Shown here: piece by piece, positions 42,043 through 50,317 of the stretch | Position numbering within the stretch: the first letter of the stretch is position 1 | Layout of the letters: every line of letters begins with the position of its first letter | Source: Candidatus Accumulibacter similis | Lineage (GTDB): Bacteria > Pseudomonadota > Gammaproteobacteria > Burkholderiales > Rhodocyclaceae | Direction: 5' to 3' | NCBI GenBank assembly: GCA_013347225.1 | Contig: CP054595.1 | Coordinates: 4,336,415-4,400,414, forward strand | Length of the DNA: 64,000 bases | Notes under the pieces: generated by a model | What the model was told of the DNA's origin: nothing | Database searches by the model: none | What the model saw: only the letters and a program-made list of their open reading frames with translations | Translations under genes and position numbers: made by a program

Positions 42043-42260
42043 TCGGCTGCCGAACGCTTGCGCACAGGCAGACCCGACCGTCCCGGCGAGGCAACCGCCG
42101 CCACTGGCAGGCGCGACGGCGATTGCCGCCCACCTGCTGCCGACGGTGGCCGGCGAGGCGCGATGATGGCGCAGGTGCGACCGCCGGCGACGGAGCAATC
42201 GCCCCGCCAAGCCGGCTCCCGGGCCGTGACACGAGTGGCCTCGCGCTCTCGCGGCGCTCG

Positions 42261-43046
42261 ATGATCGGCGTTTTCGACAGTGGTCTTGGTGGGCTGTCGG
42301 TTCTCGCGGCGATTGCCCGCGAACTGCCGGCAGCAGACCTGATCTACTTCGCCGACACCGCCCACCTGCCCTATGGCGACAAGGAGGACCACTACATCCG
42401 CAGCCGTGTCCTGCGGATCGGCGGCAGACTGGTCGACGCGGGTTGCGGCGTCATCGTCGTCGCCTGCAACACGGCGACCGCGGCCGCAGTGGCAGCCGTT
42501 CGCGAGCACTTTCCCGAACTGGCGGTGGTCGGCGTCGAACCCGGCGTCAAACCGGCCGCCGCGCTGTCGCGCAGCGGCCGCATCGCGGTCCTGGCGACGG
42601 AGTCGACAGCCCGCAGCGAGCGGCTGGCAGACCTGATCCGGCAACACGCCGGTTCGGTACAGGTACATGTCGAGGCGTGCCCGGGCTGGGCCACGCGTGT
42701 CGAAACGCTGCAGCTCGACGACCCCCATTTTGCCGCCGAAGCCCGCCAGCATCTGACCCCGCTGCTCGATTCAGGGGTCGACCAGATCGTCCTCGGTTGC
42801 ACGCACTACACATTTCTCGCACCCGTACTGCAGCCAATCATCGACAAGCGGGCGGGCCTCGTCGATGTGGCCGACGCGGTCGCCCGCCAATGCGTCCGCC
42901 TCGCCGGCACGGAAGCCCTCGGAGGCGGCAACCTGACCTTGCTCGCCACGGCCCACCCCGAACGTCTGCAGGCCGCGCTGCCGGCACTCGGCCTGGGCTG
43001 GCTGCGTCATGGCCTGCGCGGCGCCGCCCGCCTCATCGTCGCCTGA
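42261..43046 (+). CDS. murI: Glutamate racemase
   Basis: 261 aa. Supplies D-glutamate for peptidoglycan. Begins IGVFDSGLGGLSVL; catalytic cysteines are in VVACNTATAAA and VLGCTHYTFL, and the proton-relay residues lie in HLPYGDK. The ATG at 42261 lacks a strong Shine-Dalgarno, but the family N-terminus fixes it. Also-open upstream sequence is noncoding. Confidence 0.95.
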   Translation: MIGVFDSGLGGLSVLAAIARELPAADLIYFADTAHLPYGDKEDHYIRSRVLRIGGRLVDAGCGVIVVACNTATAAAVAAVREHFPELAVVGVEPGVKPAAALSRSGRIAVLATESTARSERLADLIRQHAGSVQVHVEACPGWATRVETLQLDDPHFAAEARQHLTPLLDSGVDQIVLGCTHYTFLAPVLQPIIDKRAGLVDVADAVARQCVRLAGTEALGGGNLTLLATAHPERLQAALPALGLGWLRHGLRGAARLIVA

Positions 43047-43373
43047 TCGTCTGCCGGAGACGTGCCGGCCAGCCGGGAGCCCTGCGGCCGACGACCGTTG
43101 CGGCGGAGCCGCCATGCCTGCACGTACGTGACCGCCTCCGTACCCGCTGGCGATCCCACCGGTGCGGGAACGGACTCGTGCGAGTCGCGTGACAAATGCG
43201 AATGATTCGCATACAATGTCGCCACTTCCCGATCGACGGCTTGCCCGGACGGGCACAGCCCCGCAGTGCTGTTGCTGCCGGACCGGGCCGACGACCGTGG
43301 TCGGAGCTGCGGGCTGCGGCGCACGCCCACCAAGCCGATGAATCTGAAGATCTGAAGAAAGGAGCCCGGCACC
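43047..43373. other. feo leader region between murI and feoA
   Basis: 327 bp with no gene. It holds a Fur-box-like dyad at 43196-43212 and about 160 bp of leader before feoA. The leader is GC-rich and could fold, but I recognise no known riboswitch. The feoA Shine-Dalgarno (AAAGGAG) is near the end. Confidence 0.5.
43196..43212 (+). promoter_or_regulatory. Fur-box-like operator upstream of feoAB
   Basis: ATGCGAATGATTCGCAT, a perfect 17-bp palindrome resembling the GATAAT-based Fur consensus (contains AATGATT flanked by matching arms). It lies 161 bp before the feoA start and is the only such site noticed here. Iron-bound Fur would repress feo. Confidence 0.68.
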
Positions 43374-43655
43374 ATGACGGCCAAGCGATCGATGACCCTG
43401 TCTGAGCTTCCGATGGGTCAGGAAGGAACGGTACGCGGCGGCCCCGTCGCTGCTGATGGCGGGACGGCGGAGCAGGAGATCGCCCTGCGGCTCTTCGAGA
43501 TCGGCTTCGTCGATGGCGAGCGCGTGCGCGTCGTCGCTCGCGGCTACCCCGGCGGCGACCCGCTGGCCGTGCGGGTCGGCGACACCATGTTCGCCCTGCG
43601 CCGCTTCGAAGCCGAGAGGGTTCTGGTCACGCCGCCGTGCGAGGCAGCGCCATGA
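43374..43655 (+). CDS. feoA: Ferrous iron transport protein A
   Basis: 93-aa SH3-like cytoplasmic protein that supports FeoB. The core reads TLSELPMGQEGTV ... LRLFEIGFVDGERVRVVARG ... GDPLAVRVGDTMFALRRFEA, the family's pattern. The stop overlaps the feoB ATG (ATGA). Good AAGGAG site upstream. Confidence 0.92.
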   Translation: MTAKRSMTLSELPMGQEGTVRGGPVAADGGTAEQEIALRLFEIGFVDGERVRVVARGYPGGDPLAVRVGDTMFALRRFEAERVLVTPPCEAAP

Positions 43656-45523
43656 GCGCCGCCACGCCAGCCCTGCGCCTCGCCCTGCTCGGCAACCCGA
43701 ACTGTGGCAAGACGGCACTGTTCAATCTCCTCACCGGCAGCCGGCAGAAAGTCGCCAACTATCCCGGCGTCACGGTCGACCGCAAGGAAGGACAGTTCAC
43801 GACGCCAGCCGGCCGGAAGTTTCGCGTGCTCGATCTGCCGGGCGCCTACAGTCTCAACGCGCTCAGCATCGACGAGGAGATCACCCGTGACGTCGTCCTC
43901 GGCAGGGTCGACGACGAGCCGCGTCCCGACCTGATCGTCTGCGTCAGCGACGCCACCAACCTCAGGCTCAACCTGCGCCTCGTTCTCGAAGTCAGGCGCC
44001 TCGGCGTGCCAATGATTCTCGCGTTGAACATGACCGACCTGGCGAAGCGGCGCAGCATCGTCATCGACGTGCCGGCGCTCGCCCGCGAGCTGGCAATGCC
44101 GGTCGTCAGCACGGTCGCCATCAAGGCCCGGGGCGCCGACGAGTTGATCCGCCAGCTCGAAACCTCGCTCGCCGAGTCGGTGGCCCCGGCGTCTGCCTGG
44201 TTGCCGCCCGATGTCGCCGACGTCAGCGCGACGCAGCACGAGGTGCGACGCATCCTGGCCGCGACAGTCAGCCAGCCTGCCGTCGACACGCGCCTCGACG
44301 ACCGCATCGACCGTGTCGTCCTGCACCCGGTCTGGGGAATGCTCATCCTGGCGGCAACGCTGTTCCTGATGTTCCAGGCGGTATTCAGTTGGGCCAGCCT
44401 GCCGATGGAGCTGATCAAGGAAGGTGTGGCAGCAGTCGGCGAGTCGCTCGGCGAACGGATGCCGGACACCATCCTGCGCAGCCTCCTGGTCGACGGCATC
44501 ATCGCCGGCGTCGGCAGCGTCCTCGTCTTCCTGCCGCAAATCCTGATCCTCTTCCTGTTCATCCTGGCCCTCGAGGATTCGGGCTATCTGCCGCGCGCAG
44601 CTTTCCTGCTCGATCGCCTGATGGGCACCGTCGGCCTCTCCGGGCGATCGTTCATTCCGCTGCTGTCGAGCTTTGCCTGTGCCATTCCCGGCATCATGGC
44701 GGCGCGCACCATCTCGAACTGGCGCGACCGTCTGACGACGATCATGATCGCACCGCTGATGACCTGTTCGGCGCGCCTGCCGGTGTACGCACTGATCATC
44801 GCCGCGTTCATTCCCGAGACGACGGTCGCCGGCGTCTTCAATCTGCAGGGACTGGTGCTCTTCGGTCTTTACGTCGGCGGCGTGGCCAGTGCGATGGCGG
44901 TGGCCGGCGTCCTCAGGCTGGCTGCCGGCAAGGGGATGCCGTCGCCACTGATGCTCGAACTGCCTTCCTACCGCTGGCCGCATGGCCGCAGTCTGCTGCT
45001 CGGACTGCTCGAACGGGCGCTCATATTCATCAGACGCGTCGGCGGCATCATCCTGTCGCTGATGGTCGTGCTGTGGTTCCTGTCGTCGTTCCCGGCCGCT
45101 CCCGAAGGCGCCAGCGGCCCGGCCATCCAGTACTCCTACGCCGGCATGCTGGGTCGCGCGCTCGAGGTCGTTCTGGCACCGATCGGTTTCAACTGGCAGA
45201 TCTCGATCGCTCTGGTCCCCGGCATGGCGGCGCGGGAAGTGGCCGTCGGCGCCCTCGGCACGGTCTATTCGCTGTCGGCTGCCGGCGATGATGTGGCCGA
45301 TCAGCTGCTGCCCATGCTGGCGGCGGGCTGGTCGCTGCCGACGGCTTTCGCACTGCTCGCGTGGTACGTCTTCTCGCCGCAATGCCTGTCTACGCTGGCG
45401 GTCGTCCGCCGCGAAACCAATTCATGGCGTTACCCCTTGCTGATGGCTGGCTATCTGTTTGCGCTGGCCTATGGCGCCGCTTTCGTCACCTACCGCATCG
45501 CCCTCGTCCTCACCGGAGGCTGA
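43652..45523 (+). CDS. feoB: Ferrous iron transporter B
   Basis: 623-aa inner-membrane Fe(II) transporter. N-terminal G domain: G1 GNPNCGKT (14-21), G2 YPGVTVDRKEG, G3 DLPGAY, G4 NMTD. The C-terminal half has the two Gate domains (GSVLVFLPQILILFLFILAL..EDSGYLPRAAFLLDRLMG) and conserved Cys in SFACAIPGIMAAR. Length is shorter than E. coli FeoB (773), as in many betaproteobacteria. Coupled to feoA and followed 1 bp later by a small gene. Confidence 0.95.
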   Translation: MSAATPALRLALLGNPNCGKTALFNLLTGSRQKVANYPGVTVDRKEGQFTTPAGRKFRVLDLPGAYSLNALSIDEEITRDVVLGRVDDEPRPDLIVCVSDATNLRLNLRLVLEVRRLGVPMILALNMTDLAKRRSIVIDVPALARELAMPVVSTVAIKARGADELIRQLETSLAESVAPASAWLPPDVADVSATQHEVRRILAATVSQPAVDTRLDDRIDRVVLHPVWGMLILAATLFLMFQAVFSWASLPMELIKEGVAAVGESLGERMPDTILRSLLVDGIIAGVGSVLVFLPQILILFLFILALEDSGYLPRAAFLLDRLMGTVGLSGRSFIPLLSSFACAIPGIMAARTISNWRDRLTTIMIAPLMTCSARLPVYALIIAAFIPETTVAGVFNLQGLVLFGLYVGGVASAMAVAGVLRLAAGKGMPSPLMLELPSYRWPHGRSLLLGLLERALIFIRRVGGIILSLMVVLWFLSSFPAAPEGASGPAIQYSYAGMLGRALEVVLAPIGFNWQISIALVPGMAAREVAVGALGTVYSLSAAGDDVADQLLPMLAAGWSLPTAFALLAWYVFSPQCLSTLAVVRRETNSWRYPLLMAGYLFALAYGAAFVTYRIALVLTGG

Positions 45524-45524
45524 C

Positions 45525-45785
45525 ATGTTCGAGGAAATCGCCACCTACGGCGCGGTGGTCGCCGCCATCACCCATCTCGGCCGGGGGATTCTTGCCACCG
45601 CCCTCCTGCCGGCCATGAGCCGGCGCTGGCCGATGCTGCTGCGGCGTCGAGGACTGGCCGCCAGCAGCGCTGGCGACCGCCCGCTGGGCGGGAGTCCCTG
45701 CAGCGGCTGCTCCGGGTGTGCTGGCGGTCAGCGGCCGCAGAGTCAGGTGGTGGTCATCGGCAGCAGCGGCACAGCGAACCGCTGA
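45525..45785 (+). CDS. Small Cys-rich protein linked to FeoB
   Basis: 86 aa, starting 1 bp after feoB. The N-terminal third is a likely membrane helix (TYGAVVAAITHLGRGILATALL), then a basic stretch and a Cys motif CSGCSGC. FeoB-associated small Cys-rich proteins occupy this place in many genomes and may deliver or sense iron. I assign it to that functional class by position and motif; it is not classical FeoC (no winged helix). Confidence 0.65.
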   Translation: MFEEIATYGAVVAAITHLGRGILATALLPAMSRRWPMLLRRRGLAASSAGDRPLGGSPCSGCSGCAGGQRPQSQVVVIGSSGTANR

Positions 45786-46151
45786 ACGTCTGGCCGGCGC
45801 GACGACGCTCACCACGACACGGTGCTCGCTTCCGCTGCCGGGCCACGCCCGTTCGCCTTGGTCGCAGAGCAGCAGGCGGCACCTGAGGGCACACGTCTCT
45901 CGTCTCGTCGACACCGACACCGGCCAATTGGCTGAGCCACAGCAATTGCAGTGACGGCCCTGAAGTATACTGGGTTGCATCTGCAACATAACCGTGTTCA
46001 AATCGCGATTCGCGGCTGGTGACCAGCGGATGCCACAGGCAACACTGACGCAATCTGCACGGCGTCGGTCAATCGACGATCGGCAGCGGCGCAGACCGGG
46101 TTGGACCCATTTTCACCGAGAGAGGAGGCCGGCCGAGAGAGGAGGCCGGGA
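45786..46151. other. Region upstream of the porin gene, no gene seen
   Basis: 366 bp between the feo operon and the porin gene. It must hold the porin promoter; I find no convincing boxes. A 17-bp tandem duplication lies at the end, covering the ribosome binding site. Confidence 0.45.
46116..46149 (+). repeat. 17-bp tandem duplication containing the porin Shine-Dalgarno
   Basis: The unit CCGAGAGAGGAGGCCGG occurs twice back to back. The second GGAGG lies 8 nt before the ATG of the porin gene and the first is 17 nt further away. Looks like a recent slippage event. Confidence 0.85.
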
Positions 46152-47567
46152 ATGTCATTGCGGGAGAAATCGTTTGCCATCAGGGGACTGGCAGCCCTGC
46201 TCGCCTGCCTGCTGCTGTCCGGAGCTCCCGGGCTGGCCACCGGCGAGGCAGCGACCGCGGCCGCGGCGTCGGCCAGCGACGATCAGCCGTCCGCGCCAGG
46301 GCAGAGCGCCGGCAACGACGACAACGAAGGCAAGGCGCCGGAGTGGCAGGCGAGTACGCTCAGCGGTGACTGGGGCGGCACCCGACAGCGGCTTTTCGAC
46401 GCCGGTGTCCAGGTCGACCTCGTCTACACCGCCGACTACCTGCGCAACAACAGCGGCGGCCTCAAGCGCGGCGGCGGCTACATGGGCAACATCAACCTCG
46501 CCATCGCGCTCGACGGCGAGAAACTGCTCGGCTGGCGGGGCGGCTCGGCCCATCTCGCCCTGATCAGCAACAGTGGCGGGCGCGTGAACCGCAACGAGGT
46601 CGGCAGCTTCATGGGCGTCGACAATATCGAGGCGCCAGTCAACCGGACCGGCATCTTCGAGGCCTGGCTGCAGCAGTCGTTCCTCGACGGCAAGGCGTCG
46701 TTGCGCGCCGGTCTCTATCCGCTCGACAGCGAATTCTACGTCACCGACTCGTCTGGCGTGTTCCTCCACCCGTCCTTCGGCCCGGCCCCCGAGATGGCAG
46801 ATTTCGGCAGTCTGGCCGGCCCGTCGATCTACGTCACGAGCAGTTATGGTGCCCGCCTGCGGATCGACCCCGACCCGGCCTGGTACGCGATGCTCGCCAT
46901 CAGCCGCGGCATTCCCAGCGAGCGCATCGACACCGCCGGCCCCAACATCAGTTGGCGCAAGAGCACCGGCAGCCTGCTGATCGGCGAAATCGGCTTCAGT
47001 CCAGTGCAGGCGGGCCTTCTGGGCGATTGCTTCGGCCCGGCCGGCGATGACGACGACTACACGCCGATCAGCAAGGTGGCCCTCGGCGCCTGGCGCTACG
47101 CGCCACGCTTCGAGCAACTGACTGCGGTCGATGCCAACGACGAGCCACTCGACTCGCGGCACTGGGGTGCCTACCTGCTGGCCGAGCAGACCGTCCATCG
47201 CGTCCCCGGAACGAAGCGCGACGCGAGCCTCTTCGCCCGCTACGGCTTCACCGACGGCCGCACCAGCACCCTCGGCCACTCGCTGAGTGCCGGCATGAGC
47301 TTCCGTGGCCCGTTCCCTGGCCGCGAAGACGATGTCTTCGGCATTGCGGCAACGCGCGCGCACGCCGATCCGCAGGGGCGTGCCCTGCTGGCCGACGAGT
47401 CCGGGTCACCGCTGACCTCAAGCAACGAGACGGTGGTCGAGCTTACCTACCAGGCGCCACTGCTTCGCGGGCTGGTCGTCCAGCCCGTGCTTCAGCGCAT
47501 CTTCAACCCGGGCTTCCAGTTGCCCGATTCGACCGTCGCCGGCGTTCGCCTGCAACTGACGCTGTGA
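46152..47567 (+). CDS. OprB-family carbohydrate-selective outer membrane porin
   Basis: 471 aa with an N-terminal signal sequence (IRGLAALLACLLLSGAPGLA) and an acidic, low-complexity linker to about residue 70. The barrel begins TLSGDWGGTRQRLFDAGVQV, the OprB signature. Later: FEAWLQQSFLDGKASLRAGL, an acidic loop GPAGDDDDYTP, and the terminal strand GVRLQLTL ending in an aliphatic residue and not in Phe. OprB porins admit sugars; the substrate here is unknown, and no sugar transporter is adjacent. Confidence 0.87.
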   Translation: MSLREKSFAIRGLAALLACLLLSGAPGLATGEAATAAAASASDDQPSAPGQSAGNDDNEGKAPEWQASTLSGDWGGTRQRLFDAGVQVDLVYTADYLRNNSGGLKRGGGYMGNINLAIALDGEKLLGWRGGSAHLALISNSGGRVNRNEVGSFMGVDNIEAPVNRTGIFEAWLQQSFLDGKASLRAGLYPLDSEFYVTDSSGVFLHPSFGPAPEMADFGSLAGPSIYVTSSYGARLRIDPDPAWYAMLAISRGIPSERIDTAGPNISWRKSTGSLLIGEIGFSPVQAGLLGDCFGPAGDDDDYTPISKVALGAWRYAPRFEQLTAVDANDEPLDSRHWGAYLLAEQTVHRVPGTKRDASLFARYGFTDGRTSTLGHSLSAGMSFRGPFPGREDDVFGIAATRAHADPQGRALLADESGSPLTSSNETVVELTYQAPLLRGLVVQPVLQRIFNPGFQLPDSTVAGVRLQLTL

Positions 47568-47605
47568 GGGTCGGCACGCAGCCGGTGTGAGCACGCTGCG
47601 CGCGA

Positions 47606-49105
47606 TCAGCGCCGGCGCGACCCGCCACCGAGAATCGAGCCGAGGACACCGCGAATGATCTCGCGGCCAACCTGCGAGCCGATCGCCCGCGCCGCGCTCT
47701 TGGCCGCCGTCTCGATCACCGAATCGCCACGCCCGCGACCGCCTCCCCCGCCGCCGAACAGATCGCCGAGACTGCCGAGCCAGCCACCACCGCCGGCCGC
47801 CGGCGCCTGCCCCCCGGCCGTGGGTTGCTGCGCCGCGGCGCCCTTCAGCTTCTCGTACGCCGACTCGCGGTCGACGGCATTCTCGTAGTGTCCGTAAATG
47901 GCGGAAGCCTTGATCACCGCCTGCCGCTCTTCGGCGGATTGCGGGCCAATCCGCGAAGCCGGCGGCAGGATGAAGGCACGCTCGACGATGTTCGGCCTGC
48001 CCTTCTCGTCGAGAAAGGAAACCAGTGCCTCGCCAACGCCCAACTCGGTGATCACCTCCTCGGCGTTGAACTTCGGATTGGCACGCAGGGTCTGGGCAGC
48101 AGCCTTGACTGCCTTCTGGTCGCGCGGCGTGAAGGCGCGCAAGGCGTGCTGCACCCTGTTGCCGAGCTGACCGAGGACCGTGTCGGGGATGTCGAGCGGG
48201 TTCTGGCTGACGAAATAGACGCCGACTCCCTTCGAGCGGATCAGCCGCACCACCTGCTCGATCTTCTCCAGCAGCGCTGCCGGCGCCTCGTTGAAGAGCA
48301 GATGCGCCTCGTCGAAGAAGAAGACCAGTTTCGGCTTGTCGACGTCACCGACTTCCGGCAACTGTTCGAACAACTCGGCGAGCAGCCACAGCAGGAAGGT
48401 CGAATACAGTCGCGGCGAGGCCATCAGCTTGTCGCCGGCAAGGATGTTGACGACGCCACGGCCGTCATCGGTCTGCATCAGGTCGCCGATGTCGAGCATC
48501 GGCTCGCCAAAGAAGAGGTCGCCACCGTGTTCGCCGAGGTTCAGCAGCCCGCGCTGGATGGCACCGATCGACGCCGCCGAGACGTTGCCGTACTCGGTGG
48601 TGAAGTTCTTCGCGTTCTCGCCGACATGCTGCACCATCGCCCGCAGGTCCTTGAGGTCGAGGAGCAGCAGGCCGTTGTCGTCGGCGATGCGGAATACCAG
48701 TTGCAGGACCCCGGACTGCGTTTCATTGAGGTTCAGCAGTCGCGCAAGCAGCACCGGCCCCATGTCCGAGATCGTCGCCCGCACCGGATGTCCCTGCTCG
48801 CCGAAAACGTCCCAGTAGACGACTGGACAGCCCGCCGGCACGTGCTCCTTGACGCCGAGCGCGTCGAGCCGTTCCTGCAGCTTCGGCGTCAGGCTGCCGG
48901 CAGCGGCCAGCCCCGACAGATCCCCTTTAACGTCGGCCATGAAGACCGGCACGCCAATGGCGGAAAAGCGCTCGGCGAGCAGTTGCAGGGTGATCGTCTT
49001 GCCGGTTCCGGTGGCGCCGGTGATCAGGCCGTGACGGTTGGCGAGTGCCGGCAGCAGCGCCAGTTCGGTGCCTTCGTGCCTGGCGACGAGAAGTGGTGAG
49101 ACCAT
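47606..49105 (-). CDS. DUF853 / HerA-like ATPase (YjgR family)
   Basis: 499-aa P-loop ATPase. Walker A is GATGTGKT (30-37), Walker B is LVFFFDEAHLLF, and GVYFVSQNPLDIPDTVLGQL provides the sensor segment. A Gly-rich linker (about 420-460, GGGGGGRGRG) separates a small C-terminal domain. Members are related to HerA DNA-pumping ATPases, but their role in proteobacteria is unknown. Convergent with the porin gene (39 bp) and divergent from yebC. Confidence 0.88.
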   Translation of the reverse strand: MVSPLLVARHEGTELALLPALANRHGLITGATGTGKTITLQLLAERFSAIGVPVFMADVKGDLSGLAAAGSLTPKLQERLDALGVKEHVPAGCPVVYWDVFGEQGHPVRATISDMGPVLLARLLNLNETQSGVLQLVFRIADDNGLLLLDLKDLRAMVQHVGENAKNFTTEYGNVSAASIGAIQRGLLNLGEHGGDLFFGEPMLDIGDLMQTDDGRGVVNILAGDKLMASPRLYSTFLLWLLAELFEQLPEVGDVDKPKLVFFFDEAHLLFNEAPAALLEKIEQVVRLIRSKGVGVYFVSQNPLDIPDTVLGQLGNRVQHALRAFTPRDQKAVKAAAQTLRANPKFNAEEVITELGVGEALVSFLDEKGRPNIVERAFILPPASRIGPQSAEERQAVIKASAIYGHYENAVDRESAYEKLKGAAAQQPTAGGQAPAAGGGGWLGSLGDLFGGGGGGRGRGDSVIETAAKSAARAIGSQVGREIIRGVLGSILGGGSRRR

Positions 49106-49244
49106 GAACGACTCCGGAAAGCGATGACGGAAAAGGTTGGTGCGGCGGAAGTGCTAGAATGCCGGCCTTGATTATCGACCATTTGCGGCCCGTTTTGTTG
49201 CTCGGGGTGTGGCCGCAGCCTAGCCGAATTCTTCAGAGGGCAGC

Positions 49245-49970
49245 ATGGCAGGACATTCGAAATGGGCCAACATCCAGCACCGCAAGGGCAAGCAGGATGA
49301 GAAGCGCAGCGCATCATTCTCCAAGATCGCACGGGAAATCACCGTTGCGGCAAAGGCCGGCGGTGGCGATCCCTCGTTCAATCCGCGCCTGCGGCTGGCA
49401 ATCGACAAGGGCAAGCAGGTCAACATGCCGAGGGACAAGATCGACAACGCGATCAAGAAGGGAACCGGCGAGCTCGAAGGCGTCGACTACATCGAGGTCC
49501 GCTACGAAGGCTACGGAATCGGTGGCGCAGCCGTGATCGTCGATTGCCTGACCGACAACCGCACGCGCACCGTCGCCGAGGTGCGTCACGCCTTCAACAA
49601 ATATGGCGGCAACCTCGGCACCGATGGCTGTGTCGCCTTCCAGTTCAGGCACTGCGGCCAGCTCCTCTTCGCCCCCGGAACCGACGAGGGGGCCTTGATG
49701 GAGGCGGCCATCGACGCCGGCGCCGACGACGTCCTGAGCAACGATGACGGTTCGGTCGAGGTGATCACGCCCGCCAATGACTACATGGCGGTCAAGGAAG
49801 CCCTCGCCGCCGCCGGTTTCACCGCCGAGTATGGCAGCGTCACGATGAAGGCGGAGAACGAGACCCAGCTTGCGGGTGACGAGGCGCTGCGCATGCAGAA
49901 GCTGATCGACGTGCTCGAGGGCCTCGATGACGTGCAGGAGGTTTACACGAGCGTCGTCATGGACGAGTGA
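49245..49970 (+). CDS. yebC: YebC/PmpR-family DNA-binding or translation-linked protein
   Basis: 241 aa starting MAGHSKWANIQHRKGKQD, the invariant N-terminus, with ARGEITVAAK-like and DNRTRTVAEVRHAF segments and an acidic C-terminus. YebC proteins are described both as transcription regulators and as factors relieving ribosome stalling. The usual downstream ruvC is absent; a 347-bp gap and a convergent gene follow. Confidence 0.95.
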   Translation: MAGHSKWANIQHRKGKQDEKRSASFSKIAREITVAAKAGGGDPSFNPRLRLAIDKGKQVNMPRDKIDNAIKKGTGELEGVDYIEVRYEGYGIGGAAVIVDCLTDNRTRTVAEVRHAFNKYGGNLGTDGCVAFQFRHCGQLLFAPGTDEGALMEAAIDAGADDVLSNDDGSVEVITPANDYMAVKEALAAAGFTAEYGSVTMKAENETQLAGDEALRMQKLIDVLEGLDDVQEVYTSVVMDE

Positions 49971-50317
49971 AACCGTCGCCTGGAGCATCATGGGGTGCCG
50001 CGCAATTGCGGACAATGGCCACCCAGTGATCGACCATCGGTTAGCTCGTTACAGCGTTGCCGTACCCGCTGCAGAAGCGATCGGGATCCCCGCCGAGAGA
50101 CTCGCGAGTCCGCTCACGCCAAGCGGTCAACCTCGGTGCGGCTGCCCGAACACCTCGCGCGTCAGACGTCGCCCAAGGAAGGCCACGCCATCGCCCGGCT
50201 CCCCCCTTTCATAGGGGAGTAGTGCGATGTGTCGCAATGACACGCTCTGTGCAGCAGATCTCGTATGCGCGCCGGCCCTCGCCCGCAACCTCTTCTCCAT
50301 CCAATCGCCACGGCACA
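49971..50317. other. Convergent intergenic region after yebC
   Basis: 347 bp between convergent yebC and the flavoprotein gene; no gene recognised. A dyad CTCCCC / GGGGAG (50199-50219, 9-nt loop) could act as a bidirectional terminator, although it lacks a long T-run. The absence of ruvC after yebC hints at a rearrangement here. Confidence 0.45.

Noticed and set aside
45990..46020. Possible tRNA T-loop (GTTCAAATC)
   Set aside because: The flanking bases do not form the 5-bp T-stem and no cloverleaf or CCA end is present.
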